A DNA stretch of 13,035 nucleotides from Gallionella sp. (GCA_024654105.1 JANLID010000107.1:1-13035); one strand, 5' to 3'; counted from the stretch's first letter, positions 1-7,034 are shown. The notes: generated by a model not told the origin, from the sequence alone. Numbers and translations are program-made.

Positions 1-663
1 CTGCGACGTGCCGCGCAGCACCGGATGATCGGGCGTCAGAGCGCGTGCACGATGGGCAAACACCAGCTTGTCGTCGATCATCTCGCGCGCAACTTCGAAC
101 GATACCTGCTCGACCTTGGCCACCTCATGGGAAGTGCGGAAACCATCGAAGAAATGCAATATCGGCACACGCGATTCGAGCGTCGCGGCTTGAGCGATCA
201 GCGCCATGTCCATCGCTTCCTGCACCGAATTGGAGGCGAGGAAGGCAAAACCGGTCGAACGCGCCGACATCACATCGCTATGGTCGCCGAAAATCGACAG
301 TCCCTGCGCCGCCAGCGAACGCGCCGCCACATGCATGACGAACGGCGTCAACTCGCCAGCGATCTTGTACATATTGGGGATCATCAGCAGCAGTCCCTGC
401 GATGCGGTGAAGGTGGTTGTCAGGGAACCGCTCTGCAACGCCCCATGCACCGTGCCGGCGGCGCCGCCTTCGCTTTGCATCGTAATCACCTCGGGTACTG
501 TGCCCCACATGTTGGGCGTGCCGGCTGCCGACCATGCGTCGGAATATTCACCCATCGGCGAGGAAGGGGTGATCGGGTAAATTGCGATCACCTCGTTGGT
601 CAGGTGGGCAATATAGGCGGCGGCCTCATTCCCGTCGATCGTAACCATTTGCGCTTGATGCAT
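1..663 (-). CDS. nifJ: Pyruvate:ferredoxin (flavodoxin) oxidoreductase, N-terminal part (cut by window edge)
   Basis: Reading the minus strand from an ATG at 663 gives 221 codons with no stop, running off the left edge. Enzymes of this family convert pyruvate and CoA to acetyl-CoA and CO2 using thiamine diphosphate and Fe-S clusters, passing electrons to ferredoxin or flavodoxin. They can run in reverse to fix CO2. Visible family marks are NEVIAIYPITPSSPMGE at residues 23-39 (the substrate-contacting Thr lies in PITP), SEGGAAG at 64-70 (the Glu that contacts the cofactor), and an AARS stretch at 113-116 followed by GDHSDVMSAR. These belong to the N-terminal domain of the roughly 1,170-1,200-residue single-chain NifJ type, so about four fifths of the protein lies outside. 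The start at 663 is preceded by GAAGGAG with a 7-nt spacer; a second Met at codon 6 is less well placed. It is divergent from pycA. Family assignment is secure; physiological direction (oxidation or reductive carboxylation) cannot be read here. Confidence 0.93.
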   Translation of the reverse strand, partial: MHQAQMVTIDGNEAAAYIAHLTNEVIAIYPITPSSPMGEYSDAWSAAGTPNMWGTVPEVITMQSEGGAAGTVHGALQSGSLTTTFTASQGLLLMIPNMYKIAGELTPFVMHVAARSLAAQGLSIFGDHSDVMSARSTGFAFLASNSVQEAMDMALIAQAATLESRVPILHFFDGFRTSHEVAKVEQVSFEVAREMIDDKLVFAHRARALTPDHPVLRGTSQ

Positions 664-756
664 CAAAAAACTCCTTCAGTCAGTATTTATTCTAATGTGT
701 CCAGTTACCCGGAGATGAAACATGATCCAACAATTCGCGTGATAGTAGCCAGCCTG

Positions 757-791
757 CGTGGTTGTTCCGGCTTTAGCCGGTTACAACCACG
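757..791. repeat. Strong inverted repeat / hairpin upstream of nifJ
   Basis: CGTGGTTGT (757-765) pairs perfectly with ACAACCACG (783-791). Inside it CCGGC (767-771) pairs with GCCGG (776-780) around a TTTA loop, leaving a small 1 x 2 internal loop. The 14 base pairs make a very stable structure on either strand. No T-run follows on the plus strand, and on the minus strand the following bases are also not T-rich, so an ordinary intrinsic terminator is unlikely. It lies 94 bp upstream of the nifJ start and would be inside the leader if transcription starts near 1077. A dispersed REP-like element is the main alternative. Confidence 0.65.
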
Positions 792-1083
792 GAGAACCCC
801 TTATGGGTGAACTTGCTGCAGCATTTTGCAGCCTGGTCGACAGCTATGCAAAACTTGCACGGGGTTTGCGAGTTGGGTAATAAAGTCGCCCATTTTTACT
901 TGCCCCACCTTGATTGTCACAACCCGCCAGCGGACGTAAAGTTTTGCGGCAAGGCGTCGCAGATTTATACGGCCAACCGGGTAACACGCAAAGTCAGAGA
1001 ATGCCCATATTCCGCCACAGGCAAACGTGATGACATAACCGGAATCTCACATCTATCATAAAGACCGGCAAGGACGCAGATTA

Positions 1084-1112
1084 ATTATATCAAGCAAATC
1101 CGGCGAGCACTA
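1084..1112 (-). promoter_or_regulatory. Candidate extended -10 promoter reading toward nifJ
   Basis: On the minus strand the sequence TTGATATAAT (plus 1084-1093) carries a perfect TATAAT preceded by TGA, the extended -10 form. A 17-nt spacer puts the -35 position at 1107-1112 (TAGTGC on that strand), a poor -35 match, as is usual when an extended -10 compensates. The predicted start near 1077 would give nifJ a leader of about 415 nt. No other good minus-strand promoter was seen closer to the gene apart from an isolated TAGAAT near 690. Confidence 0.4.
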
Positions 1113-1119
1113 ATAGTGC
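1107..1119. promoter_or_regulatory. 13-bp odd palindrome, candidate operator over the nifJ -35
   Basis: GCACTAATAGTGC is a perfect 6-bp inverted repeat around one central base. It covers exactly the -35 position of the extended -10 promoter predicted at 1084-1112. A dimeric regulator bound here would either replace the weak -35 or block it. The regulator is unknown. Confidence 0.35.
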
Positions 1120-1263
1120 GCATTCTATCTCAACTATTTAAGCTGTGAAATTTTTTAGTTCCGGCTAATCCGAATATTATCCCGCACTGAAACTTCATTT
1201 TTCACACCTTGCCGCTGAATTTTAGGGGATACCTTCCTACCTGTTTTTGCTCTCGATCAATTC

Positions 1264-1292
1264 TTGCACGATCGGTGCGAGAATTCTATAAC
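1264..1292 (+). promoter_or_regulatory. Candidate sigma-70 promoter P1 for pycAB
   Basis: TTGCAC (1264-1269), a 17-nt spacer and TATAAC (1287-1292) give a good sigma-70 match pointing to pycA. The predicted start near 1299 would leave a leader of about 180 nt. The second promoter and the 18-bp palindrome lie downstream, so a protein bound to the palindrome could obstruct transcripts from this promoter. Confidence 0.45.
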
Positions 1293-1329
1293 TAAAACTT
1301 CCGCACAACCACGACGATAGCCGATCCCG

Positions 1330-1347
1330 TGGTAATTCGAATTACCA
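1330..1347. promoter_or_regulatory. 18-bp perfect palindrome, candidate operator of pycAB
   Basis: TGGTAATTCGAATTACCA is a perfect 18-bp palindrome. It ends at the base immediately before the -35 (TTGAGC, 1348-1353) of the second pycA promoter. Such a perfect palindrome abutting a -35 is the layout of a dimeric activator or repressor site. The TGGT...ACCA ends resemble the general look of GntR/FadR-type operators, but that is only a resemblance, and no regulator gene lies in the window. Confidence 0.5.
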
Positions 1348-1377
1348 TTGAGCACAGATAGACGATGCAGCTATAAT
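1348..1377 (+). promoter_or_regulatory. Candidate sigma-70 promoter P2 for pycAB
   Basis: TTGAGC (1348-1353), an 18-nt spacer and a consensus TATAAT (1372-1377) lie about 100 bp upstream of the pycA start codon. The predicted start near 1384 gives a leader of about 95 nt. This is the better-placed promoter because the 18-bp palindrome sits directly against its -35. Confidence 0.5.
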
Positions 1378-1478
1378 GCCTTGGTCGAAAACCCAAGTAG
1401 CCGTTCGCAGAGCAGAAACATGTAACCCAACTATCGTTTGGCTGAAGGCTCCGCATTTAACCAAACTCAGGATCATTT

Positions 1479-2897
1479 GTGATAACAAAAATACTTGTCG
1501 CCAACCGCGGTGAAATTGCGGTGCGCATTGTGCGCGCCTGCTCTGAAATGGGCATCAAGTCGGTCGCCATCTACACGGATGCCGATCGTCATGCCCTGCA
1601 CGTAAAAAAGGCGGACGAAGCCTACCATATCGGTTCAGAACCGGTCGCCGGCTATCTTAATGCTCATAACATTGTCAATCTGGCTGTTACCGCAGGGTGC
1701 GATGCGCTGCATCCAGGCTATGGCTTCCTTGCGGAGAATCCTGAACTGGCAGAAATTTGCGCGCGCCGCGATATCAAGTTTATCGGCCCAAACGCAGATG
1801 TCATCCGCCAGATGGGCGACAAAGTCCAGGCGCGCAACGCCATGCTAGCCGCAGGCGTGCCTTGTATACCGGGCAGCGACGGCAACCTCGCCGATATTGA
1901 AGAGGCGCGCATACTGGCCAGCAAGATCGGCTACCCGGTAATGCTCAAGGCCACCAACGGCGGCGGCGGGCGTGGCATCCGCCGTTGCGATAACGAAAAA
2001 GAGCTGCTCGGCAATTATGAGCGTGTGATTTCCGAAGCCAGCAAGGCTTTCGGCCAGCCGGAAGTATTCCTGGAAAAATGCGTGGTCAACCCGCGACATA
2101 TCGAAGTGCAGGTGCTGGGCGACAGCCACGGCAATATGATCCACCTGTTCGAACGCGATTGTTCCATCCAGCGCCGCAACCAGAAGCTGATCGAGATCGC
2201 GCCCTCGCCGCAGATCACCCCGGAGCAGCGCGAATACATCGGCAATCTGGGCGTCAAAGCAGCCCGCGCCGTGAGCTATGAAAACGCGGGGACAATCGAA
2301 TTTCTGCTCGATCAGGACGACAATTTCTATTTCATGGAAATGAACACGCGCATCCAGGTTGAACACACCGTAACGGAAACCATTACCGGCATCGACATCG
2401 TGCAGGAGCAAATTCGCATCGCCGATGGCCTCAAGCTGCAATACCAGCAGGAAGATGTCAGATTCCGCGGCTACGCCATGGAGTTTCGCATCAACGCGGA
2501 AGACCCCAAGAATGGCTTCCTGCCGAGCTTCGGCAAAATCACCCGTTACTACGCGCCGGGCGGTCCCGGCGTGCGTATCGATGCCGCCATGTACAGCGAC
2601 TATGAGATTCCGCCTTATTTTGACTCCATGTGCGCCAAGCTCACCGTTTGGGCACTCACCTGGGAGGGTGTTATCGAACGTGGCCGCCGGGCGCTTAGCG
2701 ATATGGTGATCTATGGTGTCAAGACAACCATGCCGTATTATCAGGAAATCCTGAAGCATCCAGACTTCAGAAATGCGAACTTCAACACCGGGTTTGTGGA
2801 ATCCCATCCGGAGTTGATCAATTACACCACCAAAATTCCGCCGGAATTGAGGGCAGCAGTTATATCGGCCGCGATAGCAGCGCACGAAGGCATCTAG
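1479..2897 (+). CDS. pycA: Pyruvate carboxylase subunit A (biotin carboxylase)
   Basis: This 472-residue cytoplasmic enzyme uses ATP and bicarbonate to carboxylate the biotin carried by subunit B. The biotin carboxylase fold is complete: N-terminal KILVANRGEIAVR (4-16), LHPGYGFLAEN (78-88), Lys115 in GDK, the glycine-rich ATP loop NGGGGRGIR (160-168), FLEK (197-200), HIEVQV (207-212), Lys236 in RRNQK, Glu274, the EMNTRIQVEHTVTE stretch (287-300) with metal-binding Glu287 and catalytic Arg291, and Arg337 in FRINAED. Length fits AccC/PycA (about 450-500). A GTG start is used; CAGGA lies 6-8 nt upstream and the homologous N-terminus begins right there. It could in principle serve acetyl-CoA carboxylase, but the adjacent pycB and the absence of accB argue for pyruvate carboxylase. 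It is 43 bp upstream of pycB and presumably cotranscribed. Confidence 0.93.
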   Translation: MITKILVANRGEIAVRIVRACSEMGIKSVAIYTDADRHALHVKKADEAYHIGSEPVAGYLNAHNIVNLAVTAGCDALHPGYGFLAENPELAEICARRDIKFIGPNADVIRQMGDKVQARNAMLAAGVPCIPGSDGNLADIEEARILASKIGYPVMLKATNGGGGRGIRRCDNEKELLGNYERVISEASKAFGQPEVFLEKCVVNPRHIEVQVLGDSHGNMIHLFERDCSIQRRNQKLIEIAPSPQITPEQREYIGNLGVKAARAVSYENAGTIEFLLDQDDNFYFMEMNTRIQVEHTVTETITGIDIVQEQIRIADGLKLQYQQEDVRFRGYAMEFRINAEDPKNGFLPSFGKITRYYAPGGPGVRIDAAMYSDYEIPPYFDSMCAKLTVWALTWEGVIERGRRALSDMVIYGVKTTMPYYQEILKHPDFRNANFNTGFVESHPELINYTTKIPPELRAAVISAAIAAHEGI

Positions 2898-2940
2898 ATG
2901 GGGCCACCCCTAATTTCAATTTGACATTCAAGTAAACGCC

Positions 2941-4776
2941 ATGGCAAAAATCCTTATTTCCGAACTGGTTCTGCGCGACGGCCATCAATCCATGATCGCG
3001 ACACGCATGCGCACCGACGACATGCTGCCCATCTGCTCCAAGCTGGATAGCATCGGCTTCTGGTCGGTTGAAGCCTGGGGAGGCGCAACTTTCGATGCCT
3101 GCGTGCGCTTTCTGAAGGAAGACCCGTGGGAGCGTCTCAGAAAACTGCGCAAGGCATTACCGAACAGCCGTATCCAGATGCTGCTGCGCGGCCAGAACCT
3201 GCTCGGCTACCGCCACTATTCCGATGATGTGGTACGTGCCTTTGTCGGCAAATCCGCGGACAACGGCATCGACGTGTTCCGTATCTTCGATGCGATGAAC
3301 GACCTGCGCAATTTGCGCGTTTCCGTCGAAGCGGTAAAAAAATCCGGCAAGCATGCCGAGGGCTGCATCAGCTACACCACCAGCCCGGTGCACGGCATTC
3401 CCCAATTCGTCGAACTGGCCCGCGAACTGGAAGCCATGGGCTGCGATACCGTCTGCATCAAGGACATGGCCGGCCTGCTCACACCCTACGCGACCACCGA
3501 GCTGGTCAGTGCGCTGCGCGCCGCCATCAGCCTGCCGATCCACCTGCACAGCCACGCTACCTCCGGCTTGTCCGCCATGTGTTTTCTCAAGGGCGTGGAG
3601 GCGGGCGCCACCATGCTGGACACCTGCAATTCCTCCTTCGGCGAAGGCGCCAGCCATTCCTCGACCGAGAGCATCGTTGCCGCACTGCAAGGCACGCCCT
3701 ACGACACCGGGATCGACCTCGCCGCGCTACAGGAAATCACCGCCTATTTCTACGAGGTGCGCCAGAAATACTGGCAGTTTGAGAGCCCCTACACCGGGGT
3801 AGATACGCGCGTGCTGGTGAATCATGTGCCGGGCGGCATGATCTCGAACTTGTCCAACCAGCTCAAGGAATCGGGTGCACTCAACCGCATGAACGAAGTG
3901 CTCGCCGAAATCCCGCGCGTGCGCGAAGACTTGGGTTACCCGCCGCTGGTTACGCCGACCTCGCAAATCGTCGGCTCACAGGCAGCCATGAACGTTTTAA
4001 CCGGGGAGCGCTACAAATCCGTCACCAATGAAGTCAAAAACTATCTGCTCGGCCACTACGGCAAGGCACCGGGCAAGGTCAACGAACAAGTCAAAAAGCT
4101 TGCGGTTGGTGATGCCGAAGTCATCACCTGCCGCCCAGCAGACCTGCTGGATGACGAGATGAACCGGCTCAAAATAGCTTGCGAAGATCTGGCCAAAAGC
4201 GAGGAAGATGCCCTCACTTACGCCATGTTCCCGGAGCTGGCAAAAACCTTCCTGCAAGAGCGCAACGCCAACACACTCAACCCTGAGCCGTTGCTGTCCA
4301 AGGAGGCTGCCGCCACCACCGCCGAACGCTATGCACCCAATGAGTTCAAGGTGACGCTGCATGGCGAAACCTTCCATATCAAACTCACTGGCAGCGGGTA
4401 CCACGGCGAAACCCAGCGCCCGTTCTACGTTTCCGTTGATGGGATTTCGGAAGAAGTCATCGTCGAAACCCTGAACGAAATCGAGGTTTCCGACGGCAAG
4501 GGCAACCACAAGAAAAAACCTGCAGCCCCGGTCTCAGGCTCAGGCCGACCACGTCCATCTCACGAAGGTTGTGTGACGACCGCCATGCCTGGCACGATTG
4601 TCGATGTCAAAACCAAGGTGGGCGACGAAGTCGAGGCAGGAGATGGCGTGCTGGTCATCGAAGCCATGAAAATGGAAAATGAAATCCAGGCACCCATCAG
4701 CGGCATCGTCATCAGCATCCATGTCAAGAAGGGCGACAGCGTGGCACCGGACGAGACACTGGTGGAAATCCAGTAA
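2941..4776 (+). CDS. pycB: Pyruvate carboxylase subunit B (carboxyltransferase plus biotin carrier)
   Basis: The 611-residue protein transfers the carboxyl group from biotin to pyruvate, giving oxaloacetate. The N-terminal HMGL-like carboxyltransferase barrel shows LRDGHQS (11-17, metal-ligand Asp13), IFDAMNDLRN (115-124), CIKDMAG (172-178, the lysine Lys174 that is carboxylated in this family) and HLHSH (201-205, metal-ligand histidines). The PycB/OadA helical domain follows (about 300-450). A Lys/Pro/Ser-rich linker (about 515-540) leads to a biotinyl domain ending in VIEAMKMENEIQAP, with biotin-attachment Lys577. Oxaloacetate decarboxylase alpha has the same layout, but no membrane OadB or OadG genes are nearby and a biotin carboxylase gene precedes it, so pyruvate carboxylase is preferred. 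The SD is weak: only CAAGTAAA precedes the ATG, so translation may rely partly on coupling with pycA. No clear terminator was seen after the stop. Confidence 0.92.
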   Translation: MAKILISELVLRDGHQSMIATRMRTDDMLPICSKLDSIGFWSVEAWGGATFDACVRFLKEDPWERLRKLRKALPNSRIQMLLRGQNLLGYRHYSDDVVRAFVGKSADNGIDVFRIFDAMNDLRNLRVSVEAVKKSGKHAEGCISYTTSPVHGIPQFVELARELEAMGCDTVCIKDMAGLLTPYATTELVSALRAAISLPIHLHSHATSGLSAMCFLKGVEAGATMLDTCNSSFGEGASHSSTESIVAALQGTPYDTGIDLAALQEITAYFYEVRQKYWQFESPYTGVDTRVLVNHVPGGMISNLSNQLKESGALNRMNEVLAEIPRVREDLGYPPLVTPTSQIVGSQAAMNVLTGERYKSVTNEVKNYLLGHYGKAPGKVNEQVKKLAVGDAEVITCRPADLLDDEMNRLKIACEDLAKSEEDALTYAMFPELAKTFLQERNANTLNPEPLLSKEAAATTAERYAPNEFKVTLHGETFHIKLTGSGYHGETQRPFYVSVDGISEEVIVETLNEIEVSDGKGNHKKKPAAPVSGSGRPRPSHEGCVTTAMPGTIVDVKTKVGDEVEAGDGVLVIEAMKMENEIQAPISGIVISIHVKKGDSVAPDETLVEIQ

Positions 4777-5015
4777 GTCTGCAAGATGGTGATGCCGCTT
4801 GACCGTTTGTGTTGAGCCGGCAGAAGGTCCATTGAGAGGCAAAGCTCGGCCAACGGGACATATTCGAGGATGCCGCCACGAATGATCGCTTCTTCGACCA
4901 AGCTGCTGGTCGGCGCTGTCCACTTGAACTTCCTCACCGACCCAAATCAAACATTGGTGGATCACTGGTCATACGGTGCGGCCGGTTGATGGCAAACCTG
5001 AAAACAAATGCGGCC
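4777..5015. other. Convergent intergenic stretch with an unassigned gene-like fragment
   Basis: This 239-bp stretch lies between the ends of pycB and the Sel1 gene. On the minus strand from about 4937 to 4780 the frame reads MRKFKWTAPTSSLVEEAIIR and continues for some 30 further plausible residues before running into sequence antisense to pycB. The composition looks protein-like, but I do not recognise the family, an in-frame stop lies just upstream, and the rest of that frame is shadow. It may be a decayed remnant of a former gene. No terminator with a T-run was found for either flanking gene. Confidence 0.3.
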
Positions 5016-5780
5016 TTAGCATCCAGCGAATTTATTTGCAGTGCATTTTCTGGCGAGTTCTTGCGCTTTGACAATTTGCTCGGCAGTCATGCGCCTTGCA
5101 ATGGCGTCGCGTTGATCAATGCGTTGTTGAACAGCAATTTTTCGTCCTGGAGTAAAATCATTACTGACCGCAATGTTGAGCCACATGTGCGCCAGCACAT
5201 CATCCTGTGGAACACCGTCTCCCAGGATATACTTCCACCCAAGCTTTTCCTGCGCAAAAACATTACCCTGTTCCGCTGCCAGACGGTACCACTTCACCGC
5301 CTCCTTGAAATCTTTGGGAACACCCTTTCCATGGTCATATATTTCTCCAAGGCTGAGCTGTGCAAAGGCATCTCCCTGCTCCGCGGCTAATCGGCACCAC
5401 TTTCCCCTTTCCTTGTAATCCCGGGGGACGCCCAGACCGATGTCATACATAGACCCGAGTTTTGATTGGGCTTTGGCGTTACCCTGTTCCGCTGCCAGCC
5501 GATACCACTTTACCGCTTCCTTGTAATCCTGGGGAACGCCCAGCCCGAAGTCGTACATGGAGCCAAGTATAAGCTGTGCTTCAGCATCGCCTTTTTCCGC
5601 CAATGGCCTGTACAACTTTGCCGCCTTTTTATAATCTCCCGCAGCATAAGCACGCCCCTCTTCCGACAGCGAATCGGCCATCGCATCGAGCGTAACGGCC
5701 GGAAAGCTGACCATTGCATGTCCGGATACCGCAAACAAACATACGCAAAACAACAAAACCTGTTTTAGCAACTGATTCAT
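5016..5780 (-). CDS. Secreted Sel1-repeat (TPR-like) protein
   Basis: This is a 254-residue exported repeat protein of unknown partner. Residues 1-22 form a signal peptide: MNQLLKQ, a hydrophobic LLFCVCLFAV core and SGHA before the likely cut. Residues about 50-207 hold four to five Sel1 repeats of 36 residues. The consensus is A..LGSMYD.GLGVPQDYKEAVKWYRLAAEQG.; the third unit has ERGKWC in place of EAVKWY. The C-terminal 45 residues are charged and helical (MTAEQIVKAQELARKC). Sel1 repeats are protein-protein scaffolds found in periplasmic and envelope proteins. The start was set at 5780 because GAGG lies 6 nt before that ATG; Met and Leu codons up to 5801 are in frame but lack an SD and would overlap it. 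It is divergent from the lyase gene and has no operon partner. The specific role cannot be read from sequence. Confidence 0.85.
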   Translation of the reverse strand: MNQLLKQVLLFCVCLFAVSGHAMVSFPAVTLDAMADSLSEEGRAYAAGDYKKAAKLYRPLAEKGDAEAQLILGSMYDFGLGVPQDYKEAVKWYRLAAEQGNAKAQSKLGSMYDIGLGVPRDYKERGKWCRLAAEQGDAFAQLSLGEIYDHGKGVPKDFKEAVKWYRLAAEQGNVFAQEKLGWKYILGDGVPQDDVLAHMWLNIAVSNDFTPGRKIAVQQRIDQRDAIARRMTAEQIVKAQELARKCTANKFAGC

Positions 5781-5827
5781 TTTCATCCTCATTATCAACA
5801 CATAACCTTGAACATAGCCTGCACCAT

Positions 5828-5854
5828 TTTATACGGTGTTCCACTCTTATCCAA
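5828..5854 (-). promoter_or_regulatory. Candidate promoter of the Sel1-repeat gene
   Basis: On the minus strand TTGGAT (plus 5849-5854) and TATAAA (plus 5828-5833) are separated by 15 nt, slightly short for sigma-70. Shifting the -35 by one base to TTTGGA gives 16 nt. It lies about 50 bp upstream of the chosen start. Confidence 0.35.
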
Positions 5855-5977
5855 AACAGATCACGGCGTTAAGTCTATCAAAAGTGTAGGGTATCCGCAA
5901 AATCCCGGTCATATTCCAAAATGAGCAAGCTGCTGACGATCGGACATGGTTTGCCGGGCAAAGTTGGGGCGACTGCG

Positions 5978-5986
5978 TGTGATAAT
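5978..5986 (+). promoter_or_regulatory. Candidate extended -10 promoter of the lyase gene
   Basis: TGTGATAAT is an extended -10 element 43 bp before the ATG at 6030. No -35 of note lies 17 bp upstream. The predicted transcript leader is under 40 nt. Confidence 0.3.
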
Positions 5987-6029
5987 ATTCCAACTTGATG
6001 ATGCTCAACATTTTTAGAGATTCACCTGC

Positions 6030-7034
6030 ATGAATAATCCCATCCACCCATCCGCCGTGCTCTATGCGGGCAGCCGGACATTTCCGCAACTTGCCGCGTG
6101 CGAACATTTTGCCGGCAGCGAAAAAATGCTGGGCAAGGCGCTCCATATCCAGGCCGAACTATCGGTCGATGGAGTGCCCATTTTCGACATTACTGCCGAC
6201 TGCGAGGATGGCGCGCCCGCAGGCAGGGAACGAGAACATGCAGAAATGATCGCCAGGTTGATCCTGTCCGGGGAAAACCGTTTTGACCGCATTGGCGTGC
6301 GTATCCACGATGTCAGACACCCGGCCTGGCGCGACGAACTGGAAACCATCATCAGCCGTGCAGGACAGCGTGTGGCCTATATCGTTTTGCCCAAGCCGGA
6401 AAATACAAAAGATGTTGCAACCCAGATTGCCGCCCTCGACGAACTGAGGATCCGCTGCGGCATTGCCCGCGAGATTCCCGTCCACATACTGATCGAAACG
6501 CCATGCGCGCTGCATGAAGCTTGGGAGATCGCCCGCCTGCCTCATGTCGAAGTTCTCGACTTCGGCCTGATGGATTTCGTCTCCGCGCACCACGGCGCGA
6601 TTCCCGCCGCCGCGATGCGTTCGCCCGGCCAGTTCGACCATGCGCTGGTGGTGCGCGCCAAGTGCGAGATTGCCGCCGCCGCGCTGGGCAATGGCATCGT
6701 GCCCAGCCACAACGTCACCACCGAAATACGCGATGTCAATGTGGTGCGGGAAGACGCCCGCCGCGCCCGGCAGGAGCTCGGCTTTTTGCGCATGTGGAGC
6801 ATCCATCCGGCGCAGATCCAGCCTATCGTCGAAGCCATGCGCCCGGATTTCGCCGAAGTCGACGAAGCCGCCACCTTGCTGGCCGCCGCCCAGGATGCTG
6901 CCTGGGGGCCTATCCAGCACGAAGGAAAACTGCATGACCGGGCTTCCTACCGCTACTACTGGGAACTGCTGCAACGCGCACAAGCGACGGGCATGGCTAT
7001 TCCGGCCGATGCCCGCCGGCGCTTCTTTTCCTGA
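6030..7034 (+). CDS. HpcH/HpaI-CitE family CoA-ester lyase/aldolase-like protein
   Basis: This 334-residue cytoplasmic protein belongs to the phosphoenolpyruvate-mutase-like barrel superfamily that includes citrate lyase beta (CitE), malyl-CoA lyase and citramalyl-CoA lyase. These enzymes cleave or form C-C bonds between acetyl-CoA or pyruvate units and an oxo acid using Mg2+. Family marks are DITADCEDGAP (53-63, in place of the commoner DLEDAV), VRIHD (90-94, candidate substrate Arg91), VLPKPE (119-124), IETPCAL (155-161, metal-ligand candidate Glu156), DFGLMDF (177-183, metal-ligand candidate Asp182) and MWSIHPAQI (255-263). Length is in the malyl-CoA lyase range and above that of CitE (about 290-300). 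The catalytic pattern looks intact, but the substrate cannot be assigned. No citrate lyase alpha/gamma or CoA-transferase gene is adjacent. The ribosome-binding site is poor. A small NTF2-like gene follows 60 bp downstream on the same strand. Confidence 0.85.
   Translation: MNNPIHPSAVLYAGSRTFPQLAACEHFAGSEKMLGKALHIQAELSVDGVPIFDITADCEDGAPAGREREHAEMIARLILSGENRFDRIGVRIHDVRHPAWRDELETIISRAGQRVAYIVLPKPENTKDVATQIAALDELRIRCGIAREIPVHILIETPCALHEAWEIARLPHVEVLDFGLMDFVSAHHGAIPAAAMRSPGQFDHALVVRAKCEIAAAALGNGIVPSHNVTTEIRDVNVVREDARRARQELGFLRMWSIHPAQIQPIVEAMRPDFAEVDEAATLLAAAQDAAWGPIQHEGKLHDRASYRYYWELLQRAQATGMAIPADARRRFFS

Larger units (their letters stand above)
664..1478. other. 815-bp divergent regulatory intergenic region nifJ / pycA
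   Basis: No convincing gene lies in these 815 bp. The open stretch at 807-1061 starts with GTG, lacks a ribosome-binding site and has no recognisable protein family. The part proximal to nifJ (664-1080) is balanced in composition and holds one strong hairpin (757-791). The part from 1081 to 1478 is more AT-rich and holds the promoter candidates and palindromes listed separately. The size is large for two divergent metabolic genes, so a small RNA or a structured leader upstream of nifJ is possible, but I recognise no known RNA family. Confidence 0.6.

Noticed and set aside
25..810. Long plus-strand open frame of 261 codons at the left edge
   Set aside because: It is antisense to nifJ, whose minus-strand reading carries unmistakable family motifs. 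The plus-strand product is rich in Arg and His and resembles nothing.
807..1061. 84-codon plus-strand frame in the intergenic region
   Set aside because: GTG start with no ribosome-binding site, unremarkable composition and no recognisable motif.
664..1478. tRNA, rRNA or a known riboswitch in the long gap
   Set aside because: No cloverleaf, no T-loop GTTCRA pattern with matching acceptor arms, and no riboswitch core that I recognise on either strand.
1845..2885. 346-codon minus-strand frame within pycA
   Set aside because: Shadow of pycA; the biotin carboxylase motifs are all on the plus strand.
2941..4776. Oxaloacetate decarboxylase alpha subunit as the product
   Set aside because: Same domain order, but membrane beta and gamma subunit genes are absent while a biotin carboxylase gene is adjacent, which fits pyruvate carboxylase.
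5847..6146. 99-codon minus-strand frame overlapping the lyase start
   Set aside because: Overlaps the N-terminus of the lyase and the divergent promoter region; no SD or family match.
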